Below are positions 21,210-33,459 of a stretch of DNA of 64,000 bases, in pieces. The DNA comes from Mytilus trossulus (lineage: Eukaryota > Mollusca > Bivalvia > Mytilida > Mytilidae): the NCBI RefSeq assembly GCF_036588685.1, contig NC_086374.1, positions 37,440,886 to 37,504,885 on the forward strand. Direction: 5' to 3'. A program made the translations under genes and the position numbers. The notes below the pieces were generated by a model. It searched no databases, was not told where the DNA came from, and worked only from the letters and a program-made list of their open reading frames with translations. Positions within the stretch are counted from its first letter, which is position 1, and each line of letters starts with the position of its first letter.

Positions 21210-22157
21210 ATAGCGATGAAAAACTTTAAAAAAAGTTAGCGCTTCGACACATTTAAAAAATAAAACTTTCAAAAAGTGAAATTATCAAAATTGCACGTTA
21301 TGTTTAGTATTTTAAAAGTTTGATCAAGTTTCTCAACTATCAAATTTATAAACGATATTTAGCATTTTGATATTTTAATAATTTGGTTAAAATTTCAAAA
21401 TTTCAAAACTTTAACACAATTTGAAATTTTGATATTTTAAAACTTGGATCAAAATTCCAAAAATCTAAAATTTCAAAACTTTTTAAAGCTTTGATTTGAT
21501 AAGTGTTACACGGACCGTTATACAATTGTCACATGCAAACCAGTTTAAGAACGCAGCTTTCATTGGTTAAAACAATAAGACAAACGAATGTTTATTAACG
21601 CGTATATAATGATTTCATACGCGTATATTAACACAAATAACGCGTATATTAACGCGTATATTAACGCGTATATTTATGCAAATAACGCGTATATTAACGC
21701 GTATATGATAAATAAATTGGAATAAAGTATAAACGTGTTTATTTTAACAATATACGCGTATAAAACGATAATATACGCGTTGAAAACCACAATATACGCG
21801 ATGAAAACCATAATATACGCGTATATATACGCGTTGAAAATTATATACGCGTATATAATCGCGCAAATGACATGAACGGCCACTCATAATATAATTTTCA
21901 ACGCGTATATATACGCGTATATTGTGGTTTTCAACGCGTATATTAACGCGTATATGATAAATAAATTGGAATAAAGTATAAACGTGTTTATTTTAACAAT
22001 ATACGCGTATAAAACGATAATATACGCGTTGAAAACCACAATATACGCGTTGAAAACCACAATATACGCGTTGAAAACCACAATATACGCGTATATATAC
22101 GCGTTGAAAATTATATACGCGTATATAATCGCGCAAATGACATGAACGGCCACTCAT
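21210..22157 (-). repeat. Right arm of the foldback element
   Basis: Reverse complement of the left arm. It too has a doubled terminal segment (ends at about 21886 and 22157), but one unit differs internally from the left arm, including one TATACGCGATGAAAA variant at about 21797. Confidence 0.9.
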
Positions 22158-22302
22158 ACAATTTAAGATAGTTATTTTCGGTGTAACTAAAAAACCGTAA
22201 GTCATTGAATTTAATTTATCTTCAGTCTTTTGTTGCGAGTTCGTTTCGTCATTAGCAGGAAGTTGAGTTCAAGGTCAAAGGGACGTGATTTTATTTTGAA
22301 TT

Positions 22303-23053
22303 TTGAACTCACTGACCAAACAGGAAATCCTGCTTAATCATACCTCTGTTCTATGTTCCTTTGGAATTTCAACCAAAGATGATGAACTGGATCTTCCAAT
22401 ACGTTATTGGATACATAAACTGCATAAATGTCCTTACAAACAACGGTATATTGCTGGGTTTGACAAGTGCTCCACGAAACATCTTTCTAAATTATTAACA
22501 TATATTTTATCAGCAATCAAAGAAGTCAAAGATGGGCTTCAAAGTTCTTATGAAACTTCCTATTCTAGAGGTGGCGTGAATCAGATGTGGATATTTAAAA
22601 AAAAAGATCTTTTAGAGTACATACAATCTAACTCCCTTTCATCTTGTAATAGAATTAAACATTTGACTTTTCTACACTTTATACAGGTATTCTACATTCC
22701 AAACTAAAAGACAAGTTGAAAGAGTTGGTATTGCTTTGTTTCATAAAAAATAATGGATAACAAAGATATAAGTATCCTGTCTTAGGAAGGGATAAATCCT
22801 ACTTTGTCAAGGATCACTCTGATTAAAACAAAAAATTCTATTTAAGCTATTAAACCAAGAGTTCCAAATTGTGAAGTTGGAATCATACCTTCGTAAATTT
22901 TACGGACGCCATCACGAGTTGGGTGACCGTTATGGAATAATCGTTTCACAAATGATATCGGATTATGTTCCTTACGTCGTAACTACAATCCCCTTCCCTT
23001 TCCTGGATGTGACCTACCGAATTAGACTATTTACCGGATTTGTTATAACATAA
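22303..23053 (+). pseudogene. Internally deleted reverse transcriptase, family 1
   Basis: The first part (22303-22707) encodes the RT finger region with LPIRYWIHKLHKCPYKQRYIA and KKKDLLEYIQSN. Frameshifts and stops follow within a KDKLKELVLLCFIKNNG-like stretch. At about 22842 the sequence jumps from NKKF directly to the C-terminal KLLNQEFQ..LRKFYGRHHELGDRYGI, removing the region corresponding to about residues 10-197 of the 4626-5348 copy, including GIPMG and YIDD. It is therefore catalytically dead. It shows the upstream part missing from the other copy. Confidence 0.85.
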
Positions 23054-23260
23054 GCAACACGACGGGTGTCACATCTGGAGCAGAATCTGCTTACCCTTCC
23101 GGAGCACCTGAGATCACCCCTAGTTGTTTTTGGTGTTCGTGTTGTTTATTCTTTAGTTTTCTATGTTGTGTCATGTGTACTATTGTTTTAATAGCTTCCT
23201 TGTGAGCAGCAACCCTCTATCAAGGAAATCATGATAGAAAATGCAAGAGAGATGAATCCT
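23054..23260 (+). repeat. RT family 1 tail with an inverted coding scrap
   Basis: The tail (GGAGCACCTGAGATCA, TATGTTGTGTCATGTGTACTATTG) runs to about 23190. The next about 60 bp are the reverse complement of RT codons at 5160-5218 (SRACISYHDFLDRGVLLTKKL region), another inverted join typical of this family. Confidence 0.75.
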
Positions 23261-23399
23261 GCTGAACTGACTTTAACTGCTAGTTATCCGTTGTTGATTT
23301 ATGTATCTACTTAGTATGTCATTTCTTCTGTTACCATTTCTGACATCAGAATTGGACTTCCTTTAGCTGATAATTACTGTGCATATTGACTTATGTTTG

Positions 23400-23775
23400 T
23401 TTATTAGATATATACATTGTGTAAAGGTAAAAGGGGAGGGTTGAGATCTCACAATACATTATTTACCCCCTTCTCTATTTGCCACTGTCTCAAGTCAGAA
23501 GCCTCTGCCTTTTTTTTAGTCTTGTATGTTTTATTTTAATTTTAGTTCATTTACATGTTCTGAGTTCTGGTGTTACGTCCATTTACACTGAATACGTCCA
23601 CTATTTTTTTCTGTTAAGGGGTCACTTAAACTTAAAAATCAAACATAGGATTCTTAACAAATATGCCTATATAATGAAGACCGTACTTTGACCTAAAACG
23701 GTTTACTTTTATAAATTGTGACTTGGATGGAGATGGGTTTTTTTTACGCTCATACCACATCTTTTCCGGAGCATA
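23400..23775 (+). repeat. RT family 2 tail fragment followed by family B repeat
   Basis: GGGGAGGGTTGAGATCTCAC and GTCAGAAGCCTCTG match the inner part of the family 2 tail. From about 23580 the sequence changes to the family B end (GAAGACCGTA..GACTTGGATGGAGA..CTCATACCACATCTT). Confidence 0.65.
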
Positions 23776-24119
23776 TATTTATGGATGTCTTACAATTAGG
23801 GTCCAAATACATATTTGCAATTCAATTATAACCGTATTAACTCGTTATATAAGAATATAATTTAGTACGTTAATTGAGTATCTATTCCTACTGAACGACA
23901 ATCAAATAGCTATTATGTTGCATACGATTTCATTAATACGTTATATTTTGTATATTTCGTGAGGTGCATTATAACAGTTTGATATTGTATAAGTCGCGAT
24001 CGTGCATAGTAGAAAATAAATGTTTAAGGTAAGGGTTGAGCACTCGGTATCAAAGTTGCTCATTGACGATATCTACATTTTTGTAACATGGAGATGTCAT
24101 TTTTAAATATTTGTTCTTT

Positions 24120-25540
24120 ACGAGGTTTTACTAGTCCTGTATGCAAAGAAAGTCTAGTTGGGCTTCGCCTACGATGATAGTCACACAATGCAAAAATAAA
24201 GGGATTATGATTCGGAGGCGGTGGCAACGGCGTTAACTATTTGTATAAAGCTTTACATTCAAGAAAGAAGAATACATGAATTTTTCATTACTTGTAGCCA
24301 GATACTTTTGTTACGAAATTTTAGTCTTGCATATGTCTATTGTCCTTGACCTCATTTATATGGACCAGTGACTGATTGACATAAATTTGGACTTTTGTTA
24401 TGTCATGTGAAATACTCACTTATCATGAATAATACTTCATGGTCAGTGATCAACGTTTAGTTTTCGTGATCAAATCTGTAACGCATATACTATACGCAAA
24501 ACAAAATGTCAACTATACTTGGTGTGTGGAATGATTGTCATGTTTACATGTCAGACTAACAGATTTCATGTGACTGTGACCTCATTTCTATTGATCTGTA
24601 GCCAATGTTTAGTTTTTCAGATTCTGTATGTTTCTCAGATACCATAAGCAATAGGTCTACTGTACTTGGTGTGTTGAATTATTGTAAGGTGTACATGTCT
24701 AACTAGCATGATCCATCTGACCTTGACTTCCTTGTCATATTATATTGGTCTAGTGTTAACATTTTCTAGTTTTGTCTGTTTCGCAGATACTATAAGCAAT
24801 TGTTTGGCGTGAGGAATGATTGTAAGTTGAAACAGTCATCCTGGCAGGTTTCATATGGTCGTGAATTCAGGTTCATATGTCAAAGTTTAGTTTTTAAAGT
24901 TTGATCTATTTCCTAGTATTAACCTTATTATCATGGTTTGTTGGTCAGTGTTCATTTTTTGTCGAGCCTGCGACTTTTGTCGCAGAATGCGCGACATAGG
25001 AATATTGATCCTGCAGTGGCGGTGGCTACTTCTTAAAACCCTTATATTTTAGAAGGTAGGAGACCTGGATTCGTCATACTTTGTATATAGATGCCTTATG
25101 TTACAAAGTTTACGTCTGTCAAATGTCCATTGTCCTTGACCTCATTTTCATGATTCAGTGACTTCTTGAGAAAAACAATCATTTTGTTATGTTAATTTCT
25201 CTCTTATTATGAGCAATAGGATAACTTATTTTGTATGTGCGTATCTTGCAAGGTCCTCATTCCCGTCAGATACTTTTCACTTGACCTCAACCTCATTTCA
25301 TTGATCAGTGAATTAGGTTTAGTTTTAGTGGTCAAGTCCTTATATCTCATTCTATAAGCAATAGGTCTAGTATATTTTGTGTATAAAGGACTGTACGGTT
25401 TACGTGTCCAACTGGCAGGTGTCATTTGACCTTGAGTTCGTGGTCAAAGATAAATTTTTGAGTTTTGTTCTTTTTTTCTAATATTATATGCAATAGGTCA
25501 ACTATCTGTGGCGTATGGAAATGGTTATAGGGAAATTCCT
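24120..25540. repeat. Degenerate long tandem repeat, about 160-170 bp unit
   Basis: Units recur with the order GACCTTGACCTCATTT..CAGTG..TTAGTTTT..GTCTGTT..CAGATACTATAAGCAATAGGTC..TTGGTGTGTGGAATGATTGTAAGGT. At least seven divergent units can be traced. No coding frame persists. Confidence 0.7.
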
Positions 25541-25559
25541 TGTGGTGAATTTCCGAAGG

Positions 25560-27000
25560 AAAAATAGGCAAATATTAATCAATTGAAGCAACAGTATTAT
25601 CAAGATAACGGCAAGTTGTATTAAATAGGAGTTATGCGGTTTTTATTTCGTTTGATCTTACAAGTTGTGATTAATAACAATAGAGGAACAAGTCTGATAT
25701 TAAGGATGCCCATTTGGTACAATAGCAGTACCGTAAACTTGTCTATAAGCTGTATTGTTAAAAAGAACATACATTATGCCAAGGAGACTATTAACAGATT
25801 CCATAATCTCTTCACAGTTCCAGTAAATAAATGTAACAAATTTCTTCTTTGTCATAACAGAGGTAGGTTTTATATGAGTTACAGCAAATCTTTTTGCTGT
25901 GTTAATAATGACGTTTTATGCACATCTCCCTTTCTTTACATTTAAATATTGTTTTGTTTAAAGAATGTTTCTTTTCTAAATATTACACTAAGCAATTTAA
26001 TAAAGAAAACTATGTTTCTTATAACAAGAGCACGATATATTCTAAGCACGTCCAACCGCAGATGTAGACCTAACTATAAACTTGTCACGAAAAGTAAAAT
26101 TACGTTACGAATGAACATGACATCTATATATATGTTGCTAGTCGACACTTCGTTAATTAATTAATTGACTGGAGATGTTTTCCTTGAAAGCAATTAAGCT
26201 CTAAATTCTTGCTCATATCTTTGATAATGATATCTCATTCATTCCTACTAATAAGAAATCAAACTCCCGAGCTACCATGCACCAATTACCTACTACTGAG
26301 AAATCGTGCTTTCGAGTCACAAGCCTAATGTAGGTCATATAAAACAATCAAGAAAAACCCGTGTAAAACAAAAAAACAAGGAAATGCAATGCACATTATG
26401 AAAAGTAAAAATACATTTCACTGTTTTAAGGATGAATCATGGTTAGGAGACGAGCTGTATATTGACATTCGTGTCAAATGAACATTCTACTTATACCATA
26501 TGCATTTTATATAAACTAGTATATTTAGTTTATTCTATGATATAGAAAGATATTTGTGAATTTGACAACGTATACACTCCTGCGCATTGCCTCTAGTTCT
26601 GGTTTTTCATATCCCTTATTATGTTGCATAAAACCAGTTGTATCTGATTGTTAAAACACACACTCTTTCTTTGATAAATTATCATATTCGTATAAAAATA
26701 TACACTGACCCTGACACAAAGACAAAGGCGCAATGCATCAAATAATAAAAAAATCGAAATGAGATCATAAATGTATAAACTTGATTACGAATTTTAAATA
26801 TTCAAAATAAGATCATGCATATACTGCATGATAACCTAACTAACTTGCAGCATAAACTTGTCACTATGGCCTCCTGAAACATATTATTACTGCACAGTTT
26901 TAAACTTTATTGGCCAGGAGTTAAAGCTGAACCATGTACATTGCTCAACCGGGCAATCTAATTAGATTGGGTAATTTGATCATGTAAAGGACAGATGGAA
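25560..27000. other. AT-rich intergenic DNA
   Basis: ORFs of 103 and 71 codons (25634-26164) lack domain, signal or splice support. Nothing else is recognised. Confidence 0.5.
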
Positions 27001-27009
27001 ATAGTGTAC

Positions 27010-27330
27010 ATAGATATAAGAAGATGTGGTATGAGTGCCAATAAGCCAACTCTCCATCCAATTTGTAAAAGAAAAACTATTATTGGTCAAAGTACGGTCT
27101 TTAACACGTAGCCTAGGCTCACACCGATCAGCAAGCTATAAAGGGCCAACGAAATGACTATTGTAAACCCATTAAAACGGGAAAACCAACAGTCTAATCT
27201 ATATAAAAAAACAGAACGAGAAACACTTGTAAACCACATCAACAAACGACAAATACTGAACATCAGATTGTCTTCGGTCTGACAAAACTTATGTTTCCAT
27301 AAACATTTATTGGTGAAATATAAATGCACG
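27010..27330 (-). repeat. Family B dispersed repeat (AAGATGTGGTATGA end)
   Basis: Starts ATATAAGAAGATGTGGTATGAG and continues with CCAACTCTCCATCC, GACCAATAATAG-like and AACGGGAAAACCAAC blocks in reverse orientation. Plus-strand copies are at 30690-30955, 36965-37180, 39495-39680, 57395-57620 and 58885-59110, with a minus copy at 34195-34350. The recurring 3' end with a TATA-type tail suggests an RNA-copied or MITE-like non-autonomous element. Confidence 0.7.
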
Positions 27331-27339
27331 CAAAATTAT

Positions 27340-28850
27340 AACCACACTATTTCTATAACATAGTTTGTTCTATACCATAGACAATAAAAAAAAATGAAAC
27401 AAATTCTAGTTTTTTTCTGTTTCACATTAAGAAATGACAGCAATTATTTTTACATTTAAGATATAATAGTGTGAAAATATATCTGCTTTCTCCTTCTGTT
27501 TTTCCGACGTAGTCGGTATAGTTTCGGTTTGTGCCCTTCGAACTTAAGGACACTTAATTATGGCAACAGAATACGCATGCTCGAAAATCCTTTCTGTGAT
27601 TGGACAAAATGCTGTCATGGTGGGTGATTTGGTTGTGTTTGAAAAAACGTCTCGAAAATTATATCGCGATGGAAAGCATGTGAAAAACTATAAATACTTG
27701 GACTAGATGTTACAAAGATTTATATTTTTATTAAAATAATTGTTTCTCCAATAGCTCTTTGCATCCATGACAGCTGTTTATTCGGGACAATTATATAATT
27801 TTTAATGTAAACTTTGTTTTACGAACGCACCTACGCATGTGAGATTTCCGCGGGGTTTATGTGAATGTAAACAGAAAGATACTTCTTATACTACCAATGG
27901 TTTCTAGCTTTGTTAACCATGAATTAGGTTTAATGTAAACAGTAGTGAATGTATTTTTTTTTCTTGTTATTTTCACTGCATTTTTAGACAAATACAATTT
28001 TTAGGTGTCGTCACAATATTCTTATATATATTATTGCCTTAATATAACCAGACTTAGTAAAGAATTTCTTGTATTTACATTCAGATGGAGATTTTATTAA
28101 AGAGGTCCTGCATCATTAAGTCATTGTGCTTCTGGAGGTTATCGAAATGATAGTTTTAAACATATACTCAAAAAATAACTTTAACAATAGACAAAAACAG
28201 AGCAAAAATATAGAATAGAGTAAAATGGAGTGAAAAAATAAAAAAAAGAATAGTGAAAAATTGGCAATAACATTAAAATATACAGAACAATTAACTAAAA
28301 ATTTAAGTATGCAGAAATAAAGCTGCCCCCTCCAATTCAGACCCTCATAAAGCAATCATTTTAGTGACATTGATTTATTACAAAACATAAAAAAAAAGTA
28401 TTGAAATGCGAAGAAACGTCTGTTTTTGTATAATAATAATAATCAGTTGTAAAATGACAAAATAGCTATTGGAATTTTACAGTTTTTCATCTTAAACTAT
28501 TAAAACTCGAATGCAAGAGGTTTTGGGTTCAATCCCAGTACAACTTAAACCAATAGAATGTGGTGTGCATTCGAAATTCAGTTGTAAGCGCAAAGACTGG
28601 ACGGATAAGAGTCGGAGTAGTGCGTCAGGTATGTTGACATATTTCTGTGCACTTTAATCTTGTGAATTAGTACGTTGAACACTCGTTCAAATGGCCGGTT
28701 TTGTACAAGTCAGTATTTATATTCATATTCGTCCCGATAAACAAGTAATATTTGCCACTGGATGTTATACACCATCTCGTTCGTCCGTCCGTCCATACAC
28801 AAGTATATATTATACCAAAATTTGTTTTTGAAAAATGAACGCACGTTGGC
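27340..28850. other. Intergenic DNA, no gene
   Basis: Mostly AT-rich. A GGGTTCAATCCCAGTAC segment at about 28525 resembles the B box of an RNA polymerase III promoter without a convincing A box, possibly a decayed SINE. Confidence 0.45.
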
Positions 28851-29814
28851 GAAGTTTTTTTTTATTTGATGAAAGCGTGGGTTGATGCTTGTTTAATCTC
28901 CGGTAGCAGAGATTGGAAGCCACGATTTACCACATTCGAGGTGAGCACGATACCGCCGTGGCAATTTTGTTTTTTATTTGAACAGAACCAACGTATTTAT
29001 TTAAGATGGCTCAAAATTAATGATAGACACTGGGTAAGACGAAAGAACAAAGCAGAATCGACAGTTTTTTTTGGTTTTTATATAGCAATACATTGAAATC
29101 AAATGAGAACTCAAATCGTACGTTTGTGTTAATGTGATCTGTTGATACAATTTGTGATTGCTTTTTGTTATTTAATGGTTACTTATTTAAAGTTATATCT
29201 TGTCTCTCTATTTTTAATATACAGGCTTTGATAATTGTTTGCTATGACTTCACATTTTCACTCCTTTTCTCGAACTATGAATTCCGTTCTCCATTGCTGT
29301 ACACAATTATTTTCATTTACCTGTATACATTATGCTAGTTGGTGGCATTTTGTTCAAGATTAGGGTTTACTTTTTGAAATTGTTTATTATCTCACCCCTT
29401 ATTTTATTGATTTTGTATTTACATGGTGTCATATATAAAATTTATTCGTTCGGTGTTCATTCACTTGTTTGTCTTAATATGTCTTTTGATTGAGTTAAGC
29501 CATTTCAATTGATATTTTAAAGTTTGCCTTTCTGTGTTGTGATGTTACACTATTGTTTGAGGTAAGGGTGAAGTTTAATACCTATTAAATTGTTAAAACT
29601 CCCTGTATATGTTTGCACCTGTCCTAAGTCAGAAGTCAGATGTTCGGTGGTAATCGTTTTTTGAAGTGGTTCATAAATGTTTCACGTTACTCATCATGTA
29701 TTCGGGTTAAGTTTTCTGTAATAAGTTAATACTTTAGTTTCATTATGAATATATCTTTCACATTCATTTGTTAAAATTTACTGTTTGCAATAGCATGAAT
29801 CGTTCTATATAATA

Positions 29815-30195
29815 GTGTTCTTATCCCGGGCATAATACAATGCCGTATTTAGCAAAACCTTTTCAACTTTTGATCTTCAGTGCTGTACAACTTTGTACTT
29901 TTTTCACTTTCGATCTTGTATATCTGGACGTTATGTATTCGGGTTTAGTTTTCTGTAATTAGTTTTTACTTCAGTTTCATTATGTATATCTCTTTCATAT
30001 TCATTTGTTAAAATTTACTGTTTGCAATAGTGTGAATTGTTTTATATAATATGAATGTTCTTATCCTGGGCATACAAACAATGCCGTATTTGGCAAAACC
30101 TTTTCAACTTTTGATCTTCAGTGCTGTACAATTTTGTATTTTTTTCGTCACTGGTGAGTCTCGTGTGGACTAGACGCGTTTTTTGGCGTATTGAA
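29815..30195 (-). repeat. Family A repeats, two tandem minus-strand units
   Basis: TATCCCGGGCATAATACAATGC, then TTCAACTTTTGATCTTCAGTGCTGTACAA, recurs at a spacing of about 240 bp (29825 and 30065). The outer end shows the degraded GACGCG block at about 30170. Confidence 0.7.
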
Positions 30196-30334
30196 TTTTA
30201 AACCTGATGCTTTTTGTTATCTATTAATTATGCTTTTCTTTGTCTAATATGTTCTGCTTTTTATTTGTATTGTAGTCCTGTAATATTTTGTTTTCATTTC
30301 AATGTTATATTTAACTGTGCCATTAAAGTGCGAG

Positions 30335-30430
30335 GTTTGGCATGCCTTAAAACCAGGTTCAACCCACCACTTTTATTCCCCTTTAAAAGTGTCCTGTACC
30401 AAGTCAGGAAGATGGCCATTGTTATAATAT
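30335..30430 (+). repeat. Family C repeat copy
   Basis: AAACCAGGTTCAACCCACCA and TGTACCAAGTCAGGAAGATGGC correspond to the start of family C. The long overlapping ORFs at 30214-30928 on both strands are by-products of this and the next repeat. Confidence 0.65.
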
Positions 30431-30689
30431 TGTTCGTTTCTGTGTGTGTGTTGCATTTTAACGTTGAGTCGTTTCTGTTTTCTCTTATTTTTGAGATAAG
30501 ACGTGGCACGGTACTTGTCTATCCCATATTCATGTATTTGGTTTTGATGTTATATTTGTTATTCTCGTGGTGTATTGTCTGTTGCTTGGTCCGTTTCTGT
30601 GTGCTGTTGCGTTTCGGTGTTGTGTCGTTGTTCTCCTCTTATATTTAATGCGTTTCCCTCGGTTTTGGTTTGTTGCCCCGATTTTGTTT

Positions 30690-30955
30690 TTTGTCCATGG
30701 ATTTATGAGTTTTGAACAGCGGTATACTACTGTTGCCTTTATTTGTTTACATAGATTAGACCGTTGGTTTTCCCGTTTGAACGGTTTAACAATTATAGTC
30801 ATTTTTGGGTCCCTCTTATAGCTTGCTGTTCGATGTGAGTTAAGACTCCGTGTTGAAGACCATCCATTGACCAATAATGGATTCCTTTTACAAATTGGGA
30901 CTTGGATGGAGTTTTGTTTCATTGGCACTCATACCACATCTTCTTATATCTATAT
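30690..30955 (+). repeat. Family B repeat copy
   Basis: Carries TTAGACCGTTGGTTTTCCCG, TATAGCTTGCTGTTCG, TTGAAGACCATCC, GGACTTGGATGGAG and CTCATACCACATCTTCTTAT. Confidence 0.75.
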
Positions 30956-31389
30956 ACTATTGATACATTGAATTGTTCTTCTTGTATGAATACAAGAAAG
31001 AGTGTTTATTTCCTTGAACAATGTATAAGTACATAAATTGGAACAGATGTCAGTTTACCAGATAAATCACTTTTGCTTTGACAATGACATGCGGTGATTA
31101 TATGTTGACTTATTTGAATTCATAATGATGTACCTTGTTATATCTTAATGAATTATCACGTCAAAGCTGACAACAACCTTTTGGAATACCCGATATGCAT
31201 TTTCATTACTTTATTTGACCCCAGTTTGTGTTGTGCGTGCTAGGAGGTGCCCCTATGTTGACATTTTAATTTCAACAATAATGCAATGTTTTATTCATAT
31301 TGTTTATTCATAGAAACATGAATTGATCTTTCATGATATGATTTTAAATAAGCTATTTTTGATCATGTGGGGGCAATTTATTTTTATAT

Positions 31390-31515
31390 ACGGTATGGAT
31401 TTCTCACTTTGTTGAAGGTCGTTTTGTAACCTATAGTTTCTTAATTCCACATCATATTTACTATGGTGAATAGATGTCTCATTGGCAATGATATCACACC
31501 TCCTTACTTTTATAT
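31390..31515 (+). repeat. Decayed family B fragment
   Basis: Shares TTGTTGAAGGTCGTTTTGTAACCTATAGTT and GTCTCATTGGCAATGATATCACACC with the 57395-57620 copy. Confidence 0.55.
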
Positions 31516-32355
31516 CTGACTTTTAACGTGAAATTATTTCACACAAAAAAAGAGAGTCCCCATCCCTTTTTTAGTACTTAAATATTCAACTGTTGGTTTT
31601 CAGAGGTGAGCTAATTTCCATTTTGCCAAATTCCTTACATGATTCTTGAAGTCTTACATTAATTAGTAATGTACAGTGATATTTAATTATTAAAGAGTAG
31701 AAAATACGAATTTTAAGAAATGTGTATAGTATCAACTATTTACGTTGGGCAAACAATTTACATTATTAAAATGAGAAACATGTAAGAATCTCATTATTAT
31801 ATGATAAATTAATATGAACTGTCATCATGCAATCTCCATTAGTATTACACTTTCATGTTTAATTATAATAACATACATATGCTGTTTGCATTTTAAAAGT
31901 GTTCTAATAATAAAATGAATGGCAGGTTATTTTTAACCTTTTATACCTTGAAATATAATATAACGCCTTTTGACATAATGCCCTTTTGAGCTGTACCAAG
32001 ACGTTATCACTATCTTCCTAATACCTACAGTATGAAGGATATCTAAACTAAATTCCTCTTGGAAGGAATAACCAGTTTTCCTATTGAGTAATCTGTAGTG
32101 TAAATTATGAATGAAAAAATGGCCTTGGACGTCTTTTATTCGGATGTAATTCATATTCAGCAAAGTAAACTTGGCTCTATTCTCTACATTGTCATATGCA
32201 TTTACCAAGATGAGCCTGTTTAACGAAAGGTAATGGATTAATGTACCATATATATGTATACTCCTGATAATAGTGGTCAAATGGCACTTCTCAATGCATG
32301 AAAAATACTCCTGCCCTTCCTATAACCGAAAACTTTGAGTGCTTTTGTTGACGAT

Positions 32356-32994
32356 ATGAATCAAAATCAATCCTTTTTGCTTTGTTTTATCGTGACCTTT
32401 ATCGTTTATATGCAGTTTGCTTCTTGTCTCTTTAGAAATTCGATATTTCAAAGACGATTAAGTTCTAAAATTCTACTTATGTATGAAAAGGACGAGTACA
32501 GTTTGGTGCTGACCAAGAATTACAGGTAGATGGGCCGAAAAGGTTAACTCGGTGTTTTCTCTACCAACCGAGATAACCTCTTAATTGTAGTTTCGTGAAT
32601 TCGAATAAATATACAATGTCTAACTTTTCGTATACTTTTTGATAATCCGATGAACCTCATTTTCGTATAATCGTTATGTTAAGGTATGGCGTGCCTCAAG
32701 GTCAAAGTTTAATTTATATGAAACATTAATTTAGGAATCTTAAGTATAATAGTGTATGTTTACTGAAAGATTAAATGTATTGAAGAAAAATTAAACATTT
32801 TGTTATGTTTCAGGATAGATCCCACACTTAAAAGTCAATTTGAAATATTGCGTCTTTTATTTGTGTACATATTCGGCCGCACACGTTTCTTGCAAAGGCA
32901 CCTCGAAACGCAACAACTTAGGGTTACTAGCAGGGTTTCCGCTGGCGGTCGCCATTTTCGCAATTTGCGAAAAAATAATAATTGTGGCGATTAA
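32356..32994 (+). CDS. Candidate two-exon small secreted protein (116 codons)
   Basis: Exon 1 (32356-32525) starts at an ATG and encodes a strong signal-like N terminus, MNQNQSFLLCFIVTFIVYMQ, then a basic-rich segment FRNSIFQRRLSSKILLM and EKDEYSLVLTKNY, ending at donor AG|GTAGAT. The acceptor TTATGTTTCAG at 32813 opens exon 2 in the same phase (phase 2), continuing RIDPTLKSQFEILRLLFVY and FGRTRFLQRHLETQQLRV, with TAA at 32992-32994. The matched phase across two independent sites supports the join. The last about 25 codons run into a dispersed repeat (GGCGAAAGAA.. region), so the true 3' end may lie elsewhere. A TATATATGTATA at about 32250 could be the promoter. No family is recognised; a helical cytokine- or peptide-hormone-like factor is only a guess. 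Confidence 0.4.
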
Positions 32995-33459
32995 AATTCG
33001 TCATTGGCGAAAGAATTTGGCGAAAGAAATATATATAACGATTTATTTTCAGCCATCTTGTTTGTTTACTTTTTTCGGGTTTCTCTGACTTTACCGATCA
33101 GACAATACTCGGAATTCATCTTGAACTCGTTAAGATTTCGACAGAAAATCAATAATCAGCTGATTGCATTTATAGCTATCGACATCAAAGGACTAATCAA
33201 TAAAGGTGTTGATTGTATGATATGACAAAATGATATGGTTAAATGGCTTCTGTCACATGTCTCAAAAGGGATCTATTTACCTCTTTGCGACGCACGTGTT
33301 TGAGGCAAAATTTACGCTTCCTCTCCTTCGTTTGAAAAGAAAATTATTGTTATGACGAAAAATGTTCAAAAGCTAGAAAGGTCTCTGATTTTAAACTTTA
33401 TCATTTAACTTTCATATAGATCATTGATTTGAGTGGTTACTTCAAAGTCGTTTCAGTAT

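Larger units (their letters stand above)
18951..22157. mobile_element. 3.2-kb foldback element with ~0.94-kb inverted arms
   Basis: The left end begins ATGAGTGGCCGTTCATGTCA at 18951, and its exact reverse complement ends at 22157. The inverted match continues through about 19890 on the left and resumes from about 21210 on the right. Flanking ACAATTT at 18943-18949 and again at 22158-22164 looks like a 6-7 bp target-site duplication; one base at the boundary is ambiguous. The outer 550-600 bp of each arm consist of TATACGCGTATA/ACGCGTTGAAAA units and the inner 270 bp of A/T-rich AAAATTTCAAAA-type repeats. The centre (19890-21210) encodes no transposase and contains a family A insertion. This is a non-autonomous foldback/MITE-like transposon. 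Confidence 0.85.

Noticed and set aside
28505..28560. Possible tRNA or SINE B box
   Set aside because: GGGTTCAATCCCAGTAC is B-box-like, but no A box or cloverleaf precedes it.
30214..30928. Long overlapping ORFs on both strands (144 and 132 codons)
   Set aside because: They coincide with family C and family B repeats and have no conserved protein features.
31933..32280. 115-codon minus-strand ORF
   Set aside because: It opens with a non-ATG codon and has no signal, domain, splice site or neighbouring exon. It remains possible but unsupported.
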